Source: Lewinellaceae bacterium (lineage in GTDB: Bacteria; Bacteroidota; Bacteroidia; Chitinophagales; Saprospiraceae). From it: a DNA stretch of 64,000 nucleotides. The stretch spans positions 62,001 to 126,000 of the forward strand of contig JACJYE010000015.1 of assembly GCA_020636255.1 (NCBI GenBank). The letters are read 5' to 3'. A model generated the notes under the pieces. The model saw only the letters and a list, made by a program, of their open reading frames with translations, ran no database searches and was not told where the DNA came from. Numbering within the stretch: the stretch's first letter is position 1; each line of letters opens with the position of its first letter. This document shows, piece after piece, positions 17,326 to 25,320 of the stretch. A program made the translations under genes and the position numbers.

Positions 17326-18021
17326 TCACCCTTCTGCGATCAGCCCATCCACGACCTTACGCAGGCCTGTGGTGGCCTTTTCCGCTACTACCGACAGGCT
17401 GTTTATCCGGCTCAGCTCGTAGTTGATAGCAGGCCTGGGGTCCACATAAAATATTCGGGAGGCCTGGAAGGCATAAGCTACCAGGCCGGCTGCCGGGTAT
17501 ACCTGCATGGATGTGCCGACGATGATGACGGCATCGGCTGTGCCGGCCTCTATGGCGGCGGCTTCCATCATGGGCACTGCCTCGCCAAACCAGACAATAT
17601 GCGGGCGCAACTGGCTACCCATCTCACAGTTGTCGCCGATGGACAGGTCTTCCGTCCAGTCGTAGATAAGGGCGGGGTTTCTGGTGCTGCGCACTTTGCG
17701 CAGCTCGCCGTGCAGGTGGATCACCTTGCTGCTACCGGCGCGTTCGTGGAGGTCGTCCACATTTTGCGTGACGACGCTCACCTGATACCGCGTTTCCAGT
17801 TCCACCAGAGCCTGGTGGCCGGCATTGGGCTCAACTTCCTTTAGCTGCCGCCGGCGCTTGTTGTAAAAGTCGAGGACCAGCTCCGGGTTGCGGCGCCAGC
17901 CTTCCGGCGATGCTACTTCCATGACATCGTGCCCCTCCCAGAGCCCACCGGCATCGCGAAAGGTGCTGATGCCACTTTCGGCGCTCATGCCCGCGCCTGT
18001 CAACACGACGATCTTTTTCAT
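17326..18021 (-). CDS. cobB: Sir2-family NAD-dependent deacylase lacking the zinc cysteines
   Basis: A 231-residue sirtuin. The NAD-binding region is canonical: VLTGAGMSAESGIST, FRDAGGLWEG, then TQNVDDLHERAGS and the catalytic His in VIHLHGEL. The C-terminal part keeps RPHIVWFGEAVP and IIVGTSMQVYPAAGL. The acyl-specificity Tyr/Arg pair of CobB/SIRT5-type enzymes seems present as YNKRRRQL, suggesting desuccinylase or demalonylase activity. The small-domain zinc ribbon is odd: between HLHGEL and RPHIVWFGE there is only one Cys (GDNCEMGS) rather than four. The cystathionine lyase gene lies 34 bp upstream on the same strand, so co-transcription is possible. Confidence 0.92.
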   Translation of the reverse strand: MKKIVVLTGAGMSAESGISTFRDAGGLWEGHDVMEVASPEGWRRNPELVLDFYNKRRRQLKEVEPNAGHQALVELETRYQVSVVTQNVDDLHERAGSSKVIHLHGELRKVRSTRNPALIYDWTEDLSIGDNCEMGSQLRPHIVWFGEAVPMMEAAAIEAGTADAVIIVGTSMQVYPAAGLVAYAFQASRIFYVDPRPAINYELSRINSLSVVAEKATTGLRKVVDGLIAEG

Positions 18022-18055
18022 GTTTATGCCACTTGTTGTTTATATCATACGGTGG

Positions 18056-19216
18056 TTATACGGCTTCCAGCGCTTTATCGAGGGCGCTGATCAGCCATTG
18101 GGCGTCCTCCAGGCCGATGTACAGGCGGACGAGGTTCCAGGGCTGCGTGGAGTCCGGCCGGCCCGGTATCTTGTAAAAGGCGGCCGAAGGCAATATCAGT
18201 GACTCATGCCCGCCCCAGGAGACGGCGAGCAGGAAGTGCTGCAACTGCTCGATGAAAACCTCGGCCTGTTCGATCCTGTCCGCTTTCAGATAAAAGGAAA
18301 AAAGGCCGCCGGCGCCCCGCATTTGCCGCTGGGCCAGTTCGTATTGCGGGAACGAGGGGAGCAGGGGGTGTAACACCTTTTCCACTTTGGGGTGGCCTTC
18401 CAGGTAGCGGGCAATGGCCATTGCACTGCTGTCGGAGCGTTGCATGCGTAGCTCCAGCGTGCGCAGCCCGCGGATGGCCAGGGCTGCATCGTGGGGAGAA
18501 AGGATGCCCCCCAGGGTCATGTATTCCGCGTCGAATATTTTTTTGACCATGGCGCTGCTGCCGCACAAAACGCCCAGAACCACATCGCTATGGCCGTTGA
18601 TGTATTTGGTGCCCGAGTGCACAACGAGGTCGATGCCCAGCTCTATGGGGTTCTGAAAAACCGGAGAACAATAGCTGTTGTCGACACAGGTAGTGATGCC
18701 GCGGCTCCTGGCCAGCTCGGCGCAGGCGGCAAGGTCCTGCAGCTCGAAGGTCAGGGAGTTGGGGCTTTCCAGGTAGATCAGGCTGGTATTGGGCCGGATG
18801 GCCTGCTCGATGGACGCTACGCTGCGGCCGTCGGCAAAGCTGTGCTCAACGCCGAAGCGGGGTAAGTAATGCATGAGCAGAGACTTCATCCAGGAGTAGG
18901 GCGACTGCACGCAGACGACGTGGCTGCCGGCGCTGACGTTGGCCAGCACGGCAGCTGAGATGGCGGCCATGCCGCTGCCGAATACCAGGCAGTCTTCCGC
19001 TTTTTCCAGAGCCGCCAGCTTCTGCCGCAGAATATGTACAGTAGGGTTATTGCCTCTGGTATATAAGTGGTGCCGGAGTTCGTCGGCGAACGCCTGGCGG
19101 AACTCGTCGAGCGAGCGGTAGGCGAAGTTGCTGCTTTGTATGACGGGTGGAGAAACGGCCTGAAAATAGTGCTCCCGCGTTTCCCCCAGGTGGTTCAGTA
19201 TTTCACTGAGATGCAT
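18056..19216 (-). CDS. Trans-sulfuration family PLP enzyme (cystathionine beta-lyase-like)
   Basis: A 386-residue Cys/Met-metabolism PLP enzyme. It shows YTRGNNPTVHILRQKLAALE, the cofactor-phosphate loop FGSGMAAISAAVL, the stacking Tyr in SPYSW, the cofactor Asp in TTCVDNSYCSPVFQNP and the Schiff-base Lys in VVHSGTKYINGHSDVVLG. The C-terminus (LRMQRSDSSAMAIARYLEGHPKVEKVLHP) is standard for the family. It cleaves or condenses cystathionine-type substrates in methionine/cysteine metabolism; whether it acts as beta-lyase, gamma-lyase or gamma-synthase cannot be told reliably. The WGGHESLILPS motif favours cystathionine beta-lyase. The start ATG (19216) is well supported. Confidence 0.9.
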   Translation of the reverse strand: MHLSEILNHLGETREHYFQAVSPPVIQSSNFAYRSLDEFRQAFADELRHHLYTRGNNPTVHILRQKLAALEKAEDCLVFGSGMAAISAAVLANVSAGSHVVCVQSPYSWMKSLLMHYLPRFGVEHSFADGRSVASIEQAIRPNTSLIYLESPNSLTFELQDLAACAELARSRGITTCVDNSYCSPVFQNPIELGIDLVVHSGTKYINGHSDVVLGVLCGSSAMVKKIFDAEYMTLGGILSPHDAALAIRGLRTLELRMQRSDSSAMAIARYLEGHPKVEKVLHPLLPSFPQYELAQRQMRGAGGLFSFYLKADRIEQAEVFIEQLQHFLLAVSWGGHESLILPSAAFYKIPGRPDSTQPWNLVRLYIGLEDAQWLISALDKALEAV

Positions 19217-19441
19217 CGGGTTTTTCCGCTAAAGCTAGGAATTTTTTCAGTGGGATGGGGAAAGTTCTTGGGCTGTGGCTTTGGGATATGCACGGTTTTA
19301 TGGTTTCACGGTTGCACTGACAATGAATCTTATGAAACAATGAGGCCTTACGGCCATCTCCTTTAGTCACAGCAATATTCAAACCTTATCGCATGGCCTA
19401 TGCCGGCGAATGAACGGTGGGTAAAAGTGTAAGCGGGGAGG

Positions 19442-19573
19442 TCAGGCGCGCATAGCTTTGCGGGCCAATTGGACGAGCAGCCAGCGCGTGGCGGCAGCCA
19501 TAGCGGCCAGAGATGCGGCAAAAGCGATAACCTTGCTTTTCCAATCCTCCTGTTGATGGTGTTTGTGTGCCAT
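19442..19573 (-). CDS. Short hydrophobic peptide (43 residues), putative
   Basis: A small open frame with GC-biased third codon positions begins MAHKHHQQEDWKSKVIAF and continues with a hydrophobic, Ala-rich helix (AASLAAMAAATRWLLVQLA) ending RKAMRA. It would make a one-span membrane peptide with a His-rich cytoplasmic head. It stands alone in a 640-bp gap between the cystathionine lyase and the LytS-type kinase. No homologue comes to mind; the codon pattern and clean start/stop support a real gene, but only moderately. A 94-residue frame overlapping on the same strand has unlikely composition. Confidence 0.45.
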   Translation of the reverse strand: MAHKHHQQEDWKSKVIAFAASLAAMAAATRWLLVQLARKAMRA

Positions 19574-19859
19574 GAGTGGTGCTTTTTAAAGTGAACGACT
19601 GAGGTTAAGTGACAATCAAAAAATTGGAGAACTAATTTTCTGAACACTACTTACAAATGCTCCTTGTGAAATTTACGGGAAAAAGGGAGGGAGGGAAAGT
19701 TCTTGTAGCAGAACGCCGGTTTTTTGTAGTAAACAGCTAGGAATGGCTGTAAAGCACATCTGAAATAGCAACACCATATTATGCTTTTGCAATGAAGAGC
19801 CCCGGAAAAGAGCGGCATCAGCACTTGGTAATCCCCTGGAAAATCCCAAAATTAGCAGG
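19574..19859. other. Intergenic region upstream of the LytS-type kinase
   Basis: This stretch of 286 bp, more AT-rich than its flanks, should contain the promoter of the kinase/regulator pair. Nothing else is recognised. The gap on the other side of the small peptide (19217-19441) likewise holds no gene. Confidence 0.4.
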
Positions 19860-21035
19860 ATGAGAATGCCCCGAACCACGCTCCGGCTTACCAAAGCACA
19901 TGTACAGGTATTTCAGATCCTGCGCAAAGATGTCGTGCAACACCTGGCTTTCGGCGCATTGGTCTTCGTAGTGGTCTTTTGTTTTTTTGCCATACATGCC
20001 TGGTACCAGGGCAAAGCCGAACTGCTGGAGGCCCTGGACTACAAGAGAGAGGCCTTCTGGATCATCTTCCGGGAAGCGCTGCTGTATACCCTCATGATGG
20101 GCGTACCCGTATATTTCAACCTCGTCTTCGTTTACAAGGGCCGCGTGCAGGCCTTTCTGGAAAAGCGCATCTTCACCCGCACCCACCTGCAGGGGTGGGG
20201 GTTCCACATCTTCCTGGCCCTGAGCTTTGTCACTTCCATCGCTTTTGCCCTGCTGTACGCGCCCGTCATCCGGGCTTATTTTCAGGTGGCCGACCAGAAA
20301 TGGTATGAGCTCAGCATCGTCATCCTGTTCCTGATCATTTGCACGGCCGGCGTTTCCTTTACCAAGGAATCGATCGAACACAGCCGCGAACTGGAGCGCA
20401 AATCGCGGCAGGAGGCCATCCGGCGGGGCCGGGAACTGGAGCGGGAGCTCAATTTTATTAAAAAACAGATCAGGCCGCATTTTCTGTTCAACACCCTGGC
20501 CAACCTGCAGGTGCTGGCGCGCCGTAAGGCCGACAACCTTCCCGAGCTGATCGGCGAACTGTCGCGCCTGCTGCGGCACCTGGTGTATAAGACCAATGAA
20601 AAACTGGCCCCTCTGGAAGATGAGCTCAACTTTATAGAAAGTTATATCAGCCTGCAGCGCCTGCAGCTTTCGCGTTATACCGAACTGGTATTGGAAAGGG
20701 AAGGGGAGGTGAGGGCCTTCCACCGCATCGCACCTATGATCCTGCTGCTGTTCGTAGAGAACTGCTTCAAACATTACAACAGCAAGGGGCCGGGAAAAAA
20801 ACTCATCCACATCCATTTTCGCATCGAAGAGGATCGCCTGTACGCAACCCTGCGCAATACTTTCAAGCCCAATGCCCGCAATGAGGATACCCTGCCCAAC
20901 CGGCATGCGGAAGGCGGCGTCGGGCTGTCGACGGCCCTGGAAAACCTGCAGCTCGTGTACAACGGGCAGCATCAGGTGGATATCAGCCAGGACGGGCAGT
21001 TGTATACCGTTCAGCTACAAATTCCCCTGATATGA
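19860..21035 (+). CDS. LytS/YehU-type sensor histidine kinase
   Basis: A 391-residue kinase with four membrane spans in the first 175 residues (ALVFVVVFCFFAI, LLYTLMMGVPVYFNLVF, IFLALSFVTSIAFALL, LSIVILFLIICTAGVSF). A coiled coil leads into the His_kinase domain with phospho-acceptor His in FIKKQIRPHFLFNTLANL. The ATPase part has the N box in LLFVENCFKHY and the GGVGLSTALENLQ lid region. Its stop overlaps the ATG of the LytTR regulator (ATGA), so the pair is translationally coupled. The sensed signal is unknown. Confidence 0.93.
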   Translation: MRMPRTTLRLTKAHVQVFQILRKDVVQHLAFGALVFVVVFCFFAIHAWYQGKAELLEALDYKREAFWIIFREALLYTLMMGVPVYFNLVFVYKGRVQAFLEKRIFTRTHLQGWGFHIFLALSFVTSIAFALLYAPVIRAYFQVADQKWYELSIVILFLIICTAGVSFTKESIEHSRELERKSRQEAIRRGRELERELNFIKKQIRPHFLFNTLANLQVLARRKADNLPELIGELSRLLRHLVYKTNEKLAPLEDELNFIESYISLQRLQLSRYTELVLEREGEVRAFHRIAPMILLLFVENCFKHYNSKGPGKKLIHIHFRIEEDRLYATLRNTFKPNARNEDTLPNRHAEGGVGLSTALENLQLVYNGQHQVDISQDGQLYTVQLQIPLI

Positions 21036-21781
21036 AACAGAAGTACGGCTATATCGTCGTGGAAGATGTGGAGCTGCAGCGCGAAAACCTCATCCACCTG
21101 CTCGATACCCGCCTGGACCTGCAACTGCTGGGCAGCTTCGAGAATGCCGAAGACGCCTACGAATACCTCGCCGACGAGCAGTCGCCCGCACCGGACATCA
21201 TGTTCCTGGATATTGAAATGCCCGAGCTGAGCGGATTTAACCTGCTGGAAGCCCTCCGGCGTTCGCCCGGCCAGATGAAAGTGATCATCACCACTGCTTT
21301 CCCCAATTATGCGATCAAAAGCTACGACTACTCCATCAGCGGCTATCTGCTCAAACCCATCGAGCTGGACAAGCTCAACCATTCTATCGACAAGGCGATT
21401 GGCGAACTGGGCGATACCTGGCCCGCCGCACCGCCCGAGCCCAGGCACTTCCTGCTGATCAAAGAGAAAAAGCGCTGGGTGAAACTGGGCTATGAAGAGA
21501 TCCTCTTCTGCGAAGGCGCTAACGTCGACGTCCGGATCGTTACGCCCGGCGGCGCTTATATCACCCGGGAAAGGGTGAAAAACCTGGAACAGGCGCTGCC
21601 GCCCACTTTGTTCCTGCGCATCCATGACAGTTTTATCATCAACCTGTCCTACATCAAGAGCTACGCCAGCAATTTTACTTCCGTAAGCCTCTGTTTTCAG
21701 AGCGGCAGCCCCTTGCACACCCTCAATATCGGGCCCAAATACCGGAAAAAATTCCGCCGGATGATGCAACAGGAAGAGTAA
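21032..21781 (+). CDS. LytTR-family response regulator
   Basis: A 249-residue regulator. The receiver domain (about 5-125) has VVEDVELQ, the acceptor Asp in IMFLDIEMPELSGF and Lys in GYLLKPIELD. The LytTR DNA-binding domain (about 145-245) shows LLIKEKKRWVKLGYEEILF, ITRERVKNLEQ, FLRIHDSFIINLSYI and IGPKYRKKF. It starts inside the stop codon of the preceding kinase gene, so the two form one coupled unit. LytTR regulators bind short direct repeats; none was located upstream. Confidence 0.95.
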   Translation: MKQKYGYIVVEDVELQRENLIHLLDTRLDLQLLGSFENAEDAYEYLADEQSPAPDIMFLDIEMPELSGFNLLEALRRSPGQMKVIITTAFPNYAIKSYDYSISGYLLKPIELDKLNHSIDKAIGELGDTWPAAPPEPRHFLLIKEKKRWVKLGYEEILFCEGANVDVRIVTPGGAYITRERVKNLEQALPPTLFLRIHDSFIINLSYIKSYASNFTSVSLCFQSGSPLHTLNIGPKYRKKFRRMMQQEE

Positions 21782-21790
21782 GAGAGGCGT

Positions 21791-21815
21791 GACGCGCAAA
21801 TTTATTTGCGCCGTC
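21791..21815 (+). terminator. Hairpin after the LytS/LytTR pair
   Basis: GACGCGCAAAT pairs with ATTTGCGCCGTC (one bulged C) 10 bp after the LytTR stop. No T-run follows, so this may be a processing or weak terminator hairpin. Confidence 0.5.
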
Positions 21816-21882
21816 AAAGCACAGGGTTCCTTATTACCGAATAGGCCGCTCAATAACTATTCAGCATGCGGCTTAAAATGCT

Positions 21883-22016
21883 CCTGAAGCAAAATTTTGT
21901 AGGCTTTTGCTTGTCTAACCCCTTCTCAGAGGTTGTCTCAGAAGTAGGCTTTCTGGTTTTCCTTATGCAGGCTCTTTTGAGACAGCCCCGGGGGGGGCAC
22001 AAAATTTTGCTTCAGG
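21883..22016. repeat. 134-bp element with perfect 18-bp terminal inverted repeats
   Basis: The ends (21883-21900 CCTGAAGCAAAATTTTGT and 21999-22016, its exact complement) enclose a second, imperfect inverted repeat (21931-21944 GGTTGTCTCAGAAG with 21974-21987 CTTTTGAGACAGCC). It contains no gene. The nested structure resembles a miniature inverted-repeat element or a large stem; no clear target duplication flanks it. Confidence 0.75.
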
Positions 22017-22049
22017 CCGTAAATGACACTGATGCTGATAGTTACGCCG

Positions 22050-22065
22050 CTCAAATAAATTTGAG
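22050..22065 (-). terminator. Hairpin downstream of queD
   Basis: CTCAAAT (22050-22056) and ATTTGAG (22059-22065) form a short stem just beyond the queD stop. It is similar in form to the hairpin after the LytTR gene. Confidence 0.4.
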
Positions 22066-22078
22066 GGCTACCCGCCAC

Positions 22079-22438
22079 TCACTGGTCGCCGGTATACGCC
22101 ACGCCGGAGCTGGGGGTTTCGTACAGTTCTATGCGCGACAGGAGGGGCAGGGCGGGTTTGAGCTGATCCCAGGCCCAGATGGCGATCTGTTCGGCGGTGG
22201 GGTTGGACAGGCCCGGGATATCGTTGAGCACTTTATGGTCGAGAACGGGTTCAATTTTTTTCCACGCATCTTTGAGATCGGCAAAATCCATGACCCAGCC
22301 CAGTTCGGGGTGCAGTGGGCCCTCTACGAATATGCGGATGCGATAGGTGTGGCCGTGCATGTATTTGCATTTGTGCGTATCCGGTACGTTGGGCAGAAAG
22401 TGTGCGGCGTCAAACGTGAATTCTTTAAAAACAACCAT
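22079..22438 (-). CDS. queD: 6-carboxytetrahydropterin synthase (QueD)
   Basis: A 119-residue member of the 6-pyruvoyl-tetrahydropterin synthase family. Zinc ligands His13, His28 and His30 (DAAHFLP, MHGHTY) and the catalytic Cys24 in THKCKYMHGH are present, with the later acidic motif SRIELYETPSSG near the C-terminus. The CxxxHGH spacing matches QueD, which converts dihydroneopterin triphosphate to 6-carboxy-tetrahydropterin in queuosine/deazapurine synthesis. Other queuosine genes are not in the window. It is divergent from the Rrf2 gene, with 94 bp between the starts. Confidence 0.93.
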   Translation of the reverse strand: MVVFKEFTFDAAHFLPNVPDTHKCKYMHGHTYRIRIFVEGPLHPELGWVMDFADLKDAWKKIEPVLDHKVLNDIPGLSNPTAEQIAIWAWDQLKPALPLLSRIELYETPSSGVAYTGDQ

Positions 22439-22467
22439 CCTGATCAGTGTTATAGGAACATTTAAAC

Positions 22468-22498
22468 TTTTGGCAAAACCAAAAAAGGGCTAGTTTTG
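22468..22498 (+). promoter_or_regulatory. Rrf2 gene promoter with overlapping inverted repeat
   Basis: TTG (22470-22472), an 18-bp spacer and TAGTTTTG (22491-22498) fit the Bacteroidota promoter. An inverted repeat TTTTGG-N5-CCAAAA (22468-22484) covers the -33 element, a good position for an autoregulatory operator of the Rrf2 protein. Confidence 0.6.
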
Positions 22499-22532
22499 AG
22501 ACAACGAACCCACAAAATAGGTTTAACCCGAA

Positions 22533-22970
22533 GTGAAAGTCTTGTCCAAAAGTTGTGTTTATGGCCTGCGGGCCCTGCTGTACATCGTGTCGGAGAAGCC
22601 CAGGGGGGCTTTCGTCAACATCGGGGAAATATCGGAACAATTGAATATTTCCTTCCATTTTCTGACGAAAACTTTCCAGGTGCTGACACAGGCGGGCATC
22701 CTGCAGTCCTACCGCGGGCCCAACGGCGGGGTCGCTCTGGCCAGGCCTGCGGAAGAAGTTTTCCTCATCGACATCATCCACCTGCTGGAGGGCCCCGGCT
22801 TTTTCGACAACTGCCTCCTTGGGCTGGCGGGCTGCGGCGAAGCAGCGCCATGCCCCGTCCACGATTTCTGGATCAGCCATAAAGCAGCCCTGAAAGAGGA
22901 ATTCCGAACGGCCTCCCTGGCCCAGATGGGCGCCAGGATCAACATGAAAAAGCTCAGGCTGGGGCCTTAG
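22533..22970 (+). CDS. Rrf2-family transcriptional regulator with probable iron-sulfur cysteines
   Basis: The frame starts with GTG at 22533 (product MKVLSKSCVYGLRALLYI, a standard Rrf2 N-terminus). The 145-residue protein has the winged helix (IGEISEQLNISFHFLTKTFQ), a basic wing (SYRGPNGGVALARP) and three cysteines at 94, 101 and 107 (C-x6-C-x5-C). This is close to, but not identical with, the C-x5-C-x5-C cluster-binding spacing of IscR/NsrR. It is probably an iron-sulfur or nitric-oxide/redox sensor. It is divergent from queD; the haem peroxidase gene, a possible target, follows about 350 bp downstream on the same strand. Confidence 0.9.
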   Translation: MKVLSKSCVYGLRALLYIVSEKPRGAFVNIGEISEQLNISFHFLTKTFQVLTQAGILQSYRGPNGGVALARPAEEVFLIDIIHLLEGPGFFDNCLLGLAGCGEAAPCPVHDFWISHKAALKEEFRTASLAQMGARINMKKLRLGP

Positions 22971-23318
22971 GGCTTTTGAAAATGTGCCCCGCACAATTTT
23001 CATCCCGGCAAGGCCCGGTGGGCCGAGTCGGGAAGGCATTGCATACAAACACTGGCACGTCTCACGTCCGGTGTCAGGACTTCACGGAACCAGCAGCGCC
23101 CTTTCGCATTTTGTTATAAAAAAAATCCTAATTTATTGAAACATATTTTAAGACATAATAGTATTAAATCTTAAATTGGGGCTGGGTTGGCTCCATGCCG
23201 GTATAGTCAGGGTATGCGCTCCTGGTTTCTGTTTCTCTGCTCTGGTTATTGCCGCACGTGCCACATCCGCCAATTTATTCCCCCCCACCGATACATTCAT
23301 TCACCAAAAGCGAATTCT
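22971..23318. other. Intergenic region before the haem peroxidase gene
   Basis: The first half has imperfect hairpins (GAAAATGTG/CACAATTTTC near 22977-23001 and a GC-rich stem near 23003-23034) that may terminate the Rrf2 transcript. The second half, about 23110-23180, is very AT-rich and probably holds the peroxidase promoter. No gene is seen. Confidence 0.45.
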
Positions 23319-25247
23319 ATGAAAAGGTCTTTACACCTGTTCAGCGTCCTGTGGGTTGTAGCCCTGCTGGTGGGCAGCCAAATGAACCTCACCGCCCAGG
23401 AATACCGGGCAATTGACGGTGCGAACAACAACTTCCTGAAACCAACCTGGGGAACTGTGGGCGCCCAGGTAACGTATGTTTCTGCCCCGGCTTATTCGGA
23501 TGGCGTCTCTGAGCCGGCAGGCCTGGGCCGCCCCAACCCCCGGGCGATCAGCAACGCCATTTTTGCTCAAAACACCATGGCTGAAGACCCGCGTGGCATG
23601 AGTGCTTTCACCTGGGCCTGGGGGCAGTTTATCGACCACGATATCACGCTGGTGCCCGACAACCACGAAGAGTCCATGCCTATTGCCGTACCGCCCTTCG
23701 ATGCTTTTTTCGACCCTTACGGAAGCGGTATGGTAACGATCCCCATGCTTCGGTCTGCATACGACCCAACCACCGGGACGAGCCCTGAGAACCCCCGCCG
23801 CCACATCAACGCCATCACGGCCTTCATCGACGCTTCGTCGGTTTATGGCTCTGATGAAACGCGGGCATACTGGCTCCGTTCCTTCTCCGGCGGGAAGCTG
23901 AGGGTATCGACGGGCAACATGCCTCCTTTTAATACGACTACCGGCGAGTATGGCGCGCCTATCGACCCCACAGCGCCGCCGATGGCCATGCCGCTGCCTT
24001 ACGTCACCAAGTGGTTCGTAGTGGGCGATGACCGGGGCAATGAGAACCCTTTCCTGACAGCTATGCATACCCTGTTCCTTCGCGAGCACAACCGCCTGTG
24101 CGATGAGCTGGCAGTAGCGCACCCCGACTGGACGGACGAACAGCTATACCAACACGCGCGCAAACTGGTTGGCGCCGTTGTCCAGGCCATCGTATATGAA
24201 GAATGGCTGCCGGCCCTGGGTATGGATATGGAGCCCTACAATGGCTATAACCCCTATACAGACCCTGGCATCATGAACGTTTTCAGCGCTGCTGCCTTCC
24301 GTTACGGGCATACCACCATCAACAATACACTGCTTCGGATGGACGACGACGGGCACACGATGCCGCAGGGCAATATAGACCTACGGGATGCTTTCTTCAA
24401 CCCGCAGGCTATAATAGAAGTAGGAGGCATCGAGCCTTTCTTTATCGGCATGTCGACCGTTGTGCAGCAGAATTTCGACTGTAAGGTCATCGACGACCTG
24501 CGCAACTTCCTGTTCGGCCCTCCGGGCGCCGGCGGGCTCGACCTGGTCTCTCTTAACCTCAACCGCGGGCGCGACCGCGGCCTGGCGGACTACAACACTA
24601 TACGCGCCGATTTCGGGATGGCGCCCAAGGAAAGCTTTAGCGCGATCTGTTCCGACCCGTTGATGAGCGCTTCCCTGCAGCAGGTCTATCACGATGTCAA
24701 CCACATCGACCCCTGGGTGGGTATGCTGGCCGAAGACCACATGCCCAACGCCATGTTCGGAGAAACGGCTATGGAGATCGTCGGGCGCCAGTTCCATGCG
24801 CTGCGCGAAGGCGACCGCTTCTATTACGAGAACGACCCCTGGCTGACGCCGGATGAAAAAACATGGATCAAGGGCAACCGTTTGTCGGATGTCATTGCCC
24901 GTAACTGCCCGATCACCTGCCTGCACGAAGACGTCTTCATGGCACACGAGCTTACCCATACCCGCAGCGTTGCCGCTGCTGACGCGGTACCGCTTACGGT
25001 ATTCCCCAACCCTGCTACCGATAAGGTGAATGTGCGCCTTGGGCAGGCTGTTACAGGTAGGGTGCTGGCCCGCATTACAGATTCCTACGGCCGCGAAATT
25101 GGCCGCCGCGAACTGGACGGGCTCGCCCCCGGCGAATCCATTTCGTTCGATCTGGATGCCGCTATGCCGGCAGGCCTGTACCACATCGTACTGATGGTGG
25201 GCGATCAGGTAGGGCACCAGGCCTTTGTGCGGATGGATGCACGCTAA
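23319..25247 (+). CDS. Secreted animal-type haem peroxidase with T9SS sorting domain
   Basis: The ATG at 23319 is chosen because it begins a signal peptide (MKRSLHLFSVLWVVALLVGS...LTAQ); the frame is open further upstream without one. The 642-residue enzyme belongs to the animal haem peroxidase (peroxinectin/cyclooxygenase) superfamily: distal His in WGQFIDHDITLVPD, DASSVYGSD, LREHNRLCDEL, proximal His in FRYGHTTINNTLLR and SLNLNRGRDRGLADYN. The C-terminal 90 residues are a T9SS type A sorting domain (LTVFPNPATDKVNVRLG, ending AFVRMDAR). It probably oxidises halides or phenols with peroxide at the cell surface, for defence or adhesion. Confidence 0.95.
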   Translation: MKRSLHLFSVLWVVALLVGSQMNLTAQEYRAIDGANNNFLKPTWGTVGAQVTYVSAPAYSDGVSEPAGLGRPNPRAISNAIFAQNTMAEDPRGMSAFTWAWGQFIDHDITLVPDNHEESMPIAVPPFDAFFDPYGSGMVTIPMLRSAYDPTTGTSPENPRRHINAITAFIDASSVYGSDETRAYWLRSFSGGKLRVSTGNMPPFNTTTGEYGAPIDPTAPPMAMPLPYVTKWFVVGDDRGNENPFLTAMHTLFLREHNRLCDELAVAHPDWTDEQLYQHARKLVGAVVQAIVYEEWLPALGMDMEPYNGYNPYTDPGIMNVFSAAAFRYGHTTINNTLLRMDDDGHTMPQGNIDLRDAFFNPQAIIEVGGIEPFFIGMSTVVQQNFDCKVIDDLRNFLFGPPGAGGLDLVSLNLNRGRDRGLADYNTIRADFGMAPKESFSAICSDPLMSASLQQVYHDVNHIDPWVGMLAEDHMPNAMFGETAMEIVGRQFHALREGDRFYYENDPWLTPDEKTWIKGNRLSDVIARNCPITCLHEDVFMAHELTHTRSVAAADAVPLTVFPNPATDKVNVRLGQAVTGRVLARITDSYGREIGRRELDGLAPGESISFDLDAAMPAGLYHIVLMVGDQVGHQAFVRMDAR

Positions 25248-25271
25248 ACTTATAATGTAATGCATGAACTT

Positions 25272-25309
25272 CCCCGGGCTTCGCGACGAGGCCCGGGGAT
25301 TGTTTTTTC
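25272..25309 (+). terminator. Rho-independent terminator after the peroxidase gene
   Basis: CCCCGGGC (25272-25279) and GCCCGGGG (25291-25298) form a strong stem followed by ATTGTTTTTT. Confidence 0.85.
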
Positions 25310-25320
25310 TCCATTTGTGC

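Noticed and set aside
19363..19647. 94-residue minus-strand frame
   Set aside because: Its composition (many Cys, His, Pro, Trp) is unlike a real protein; the 43-residue frame in another register has better coding character.
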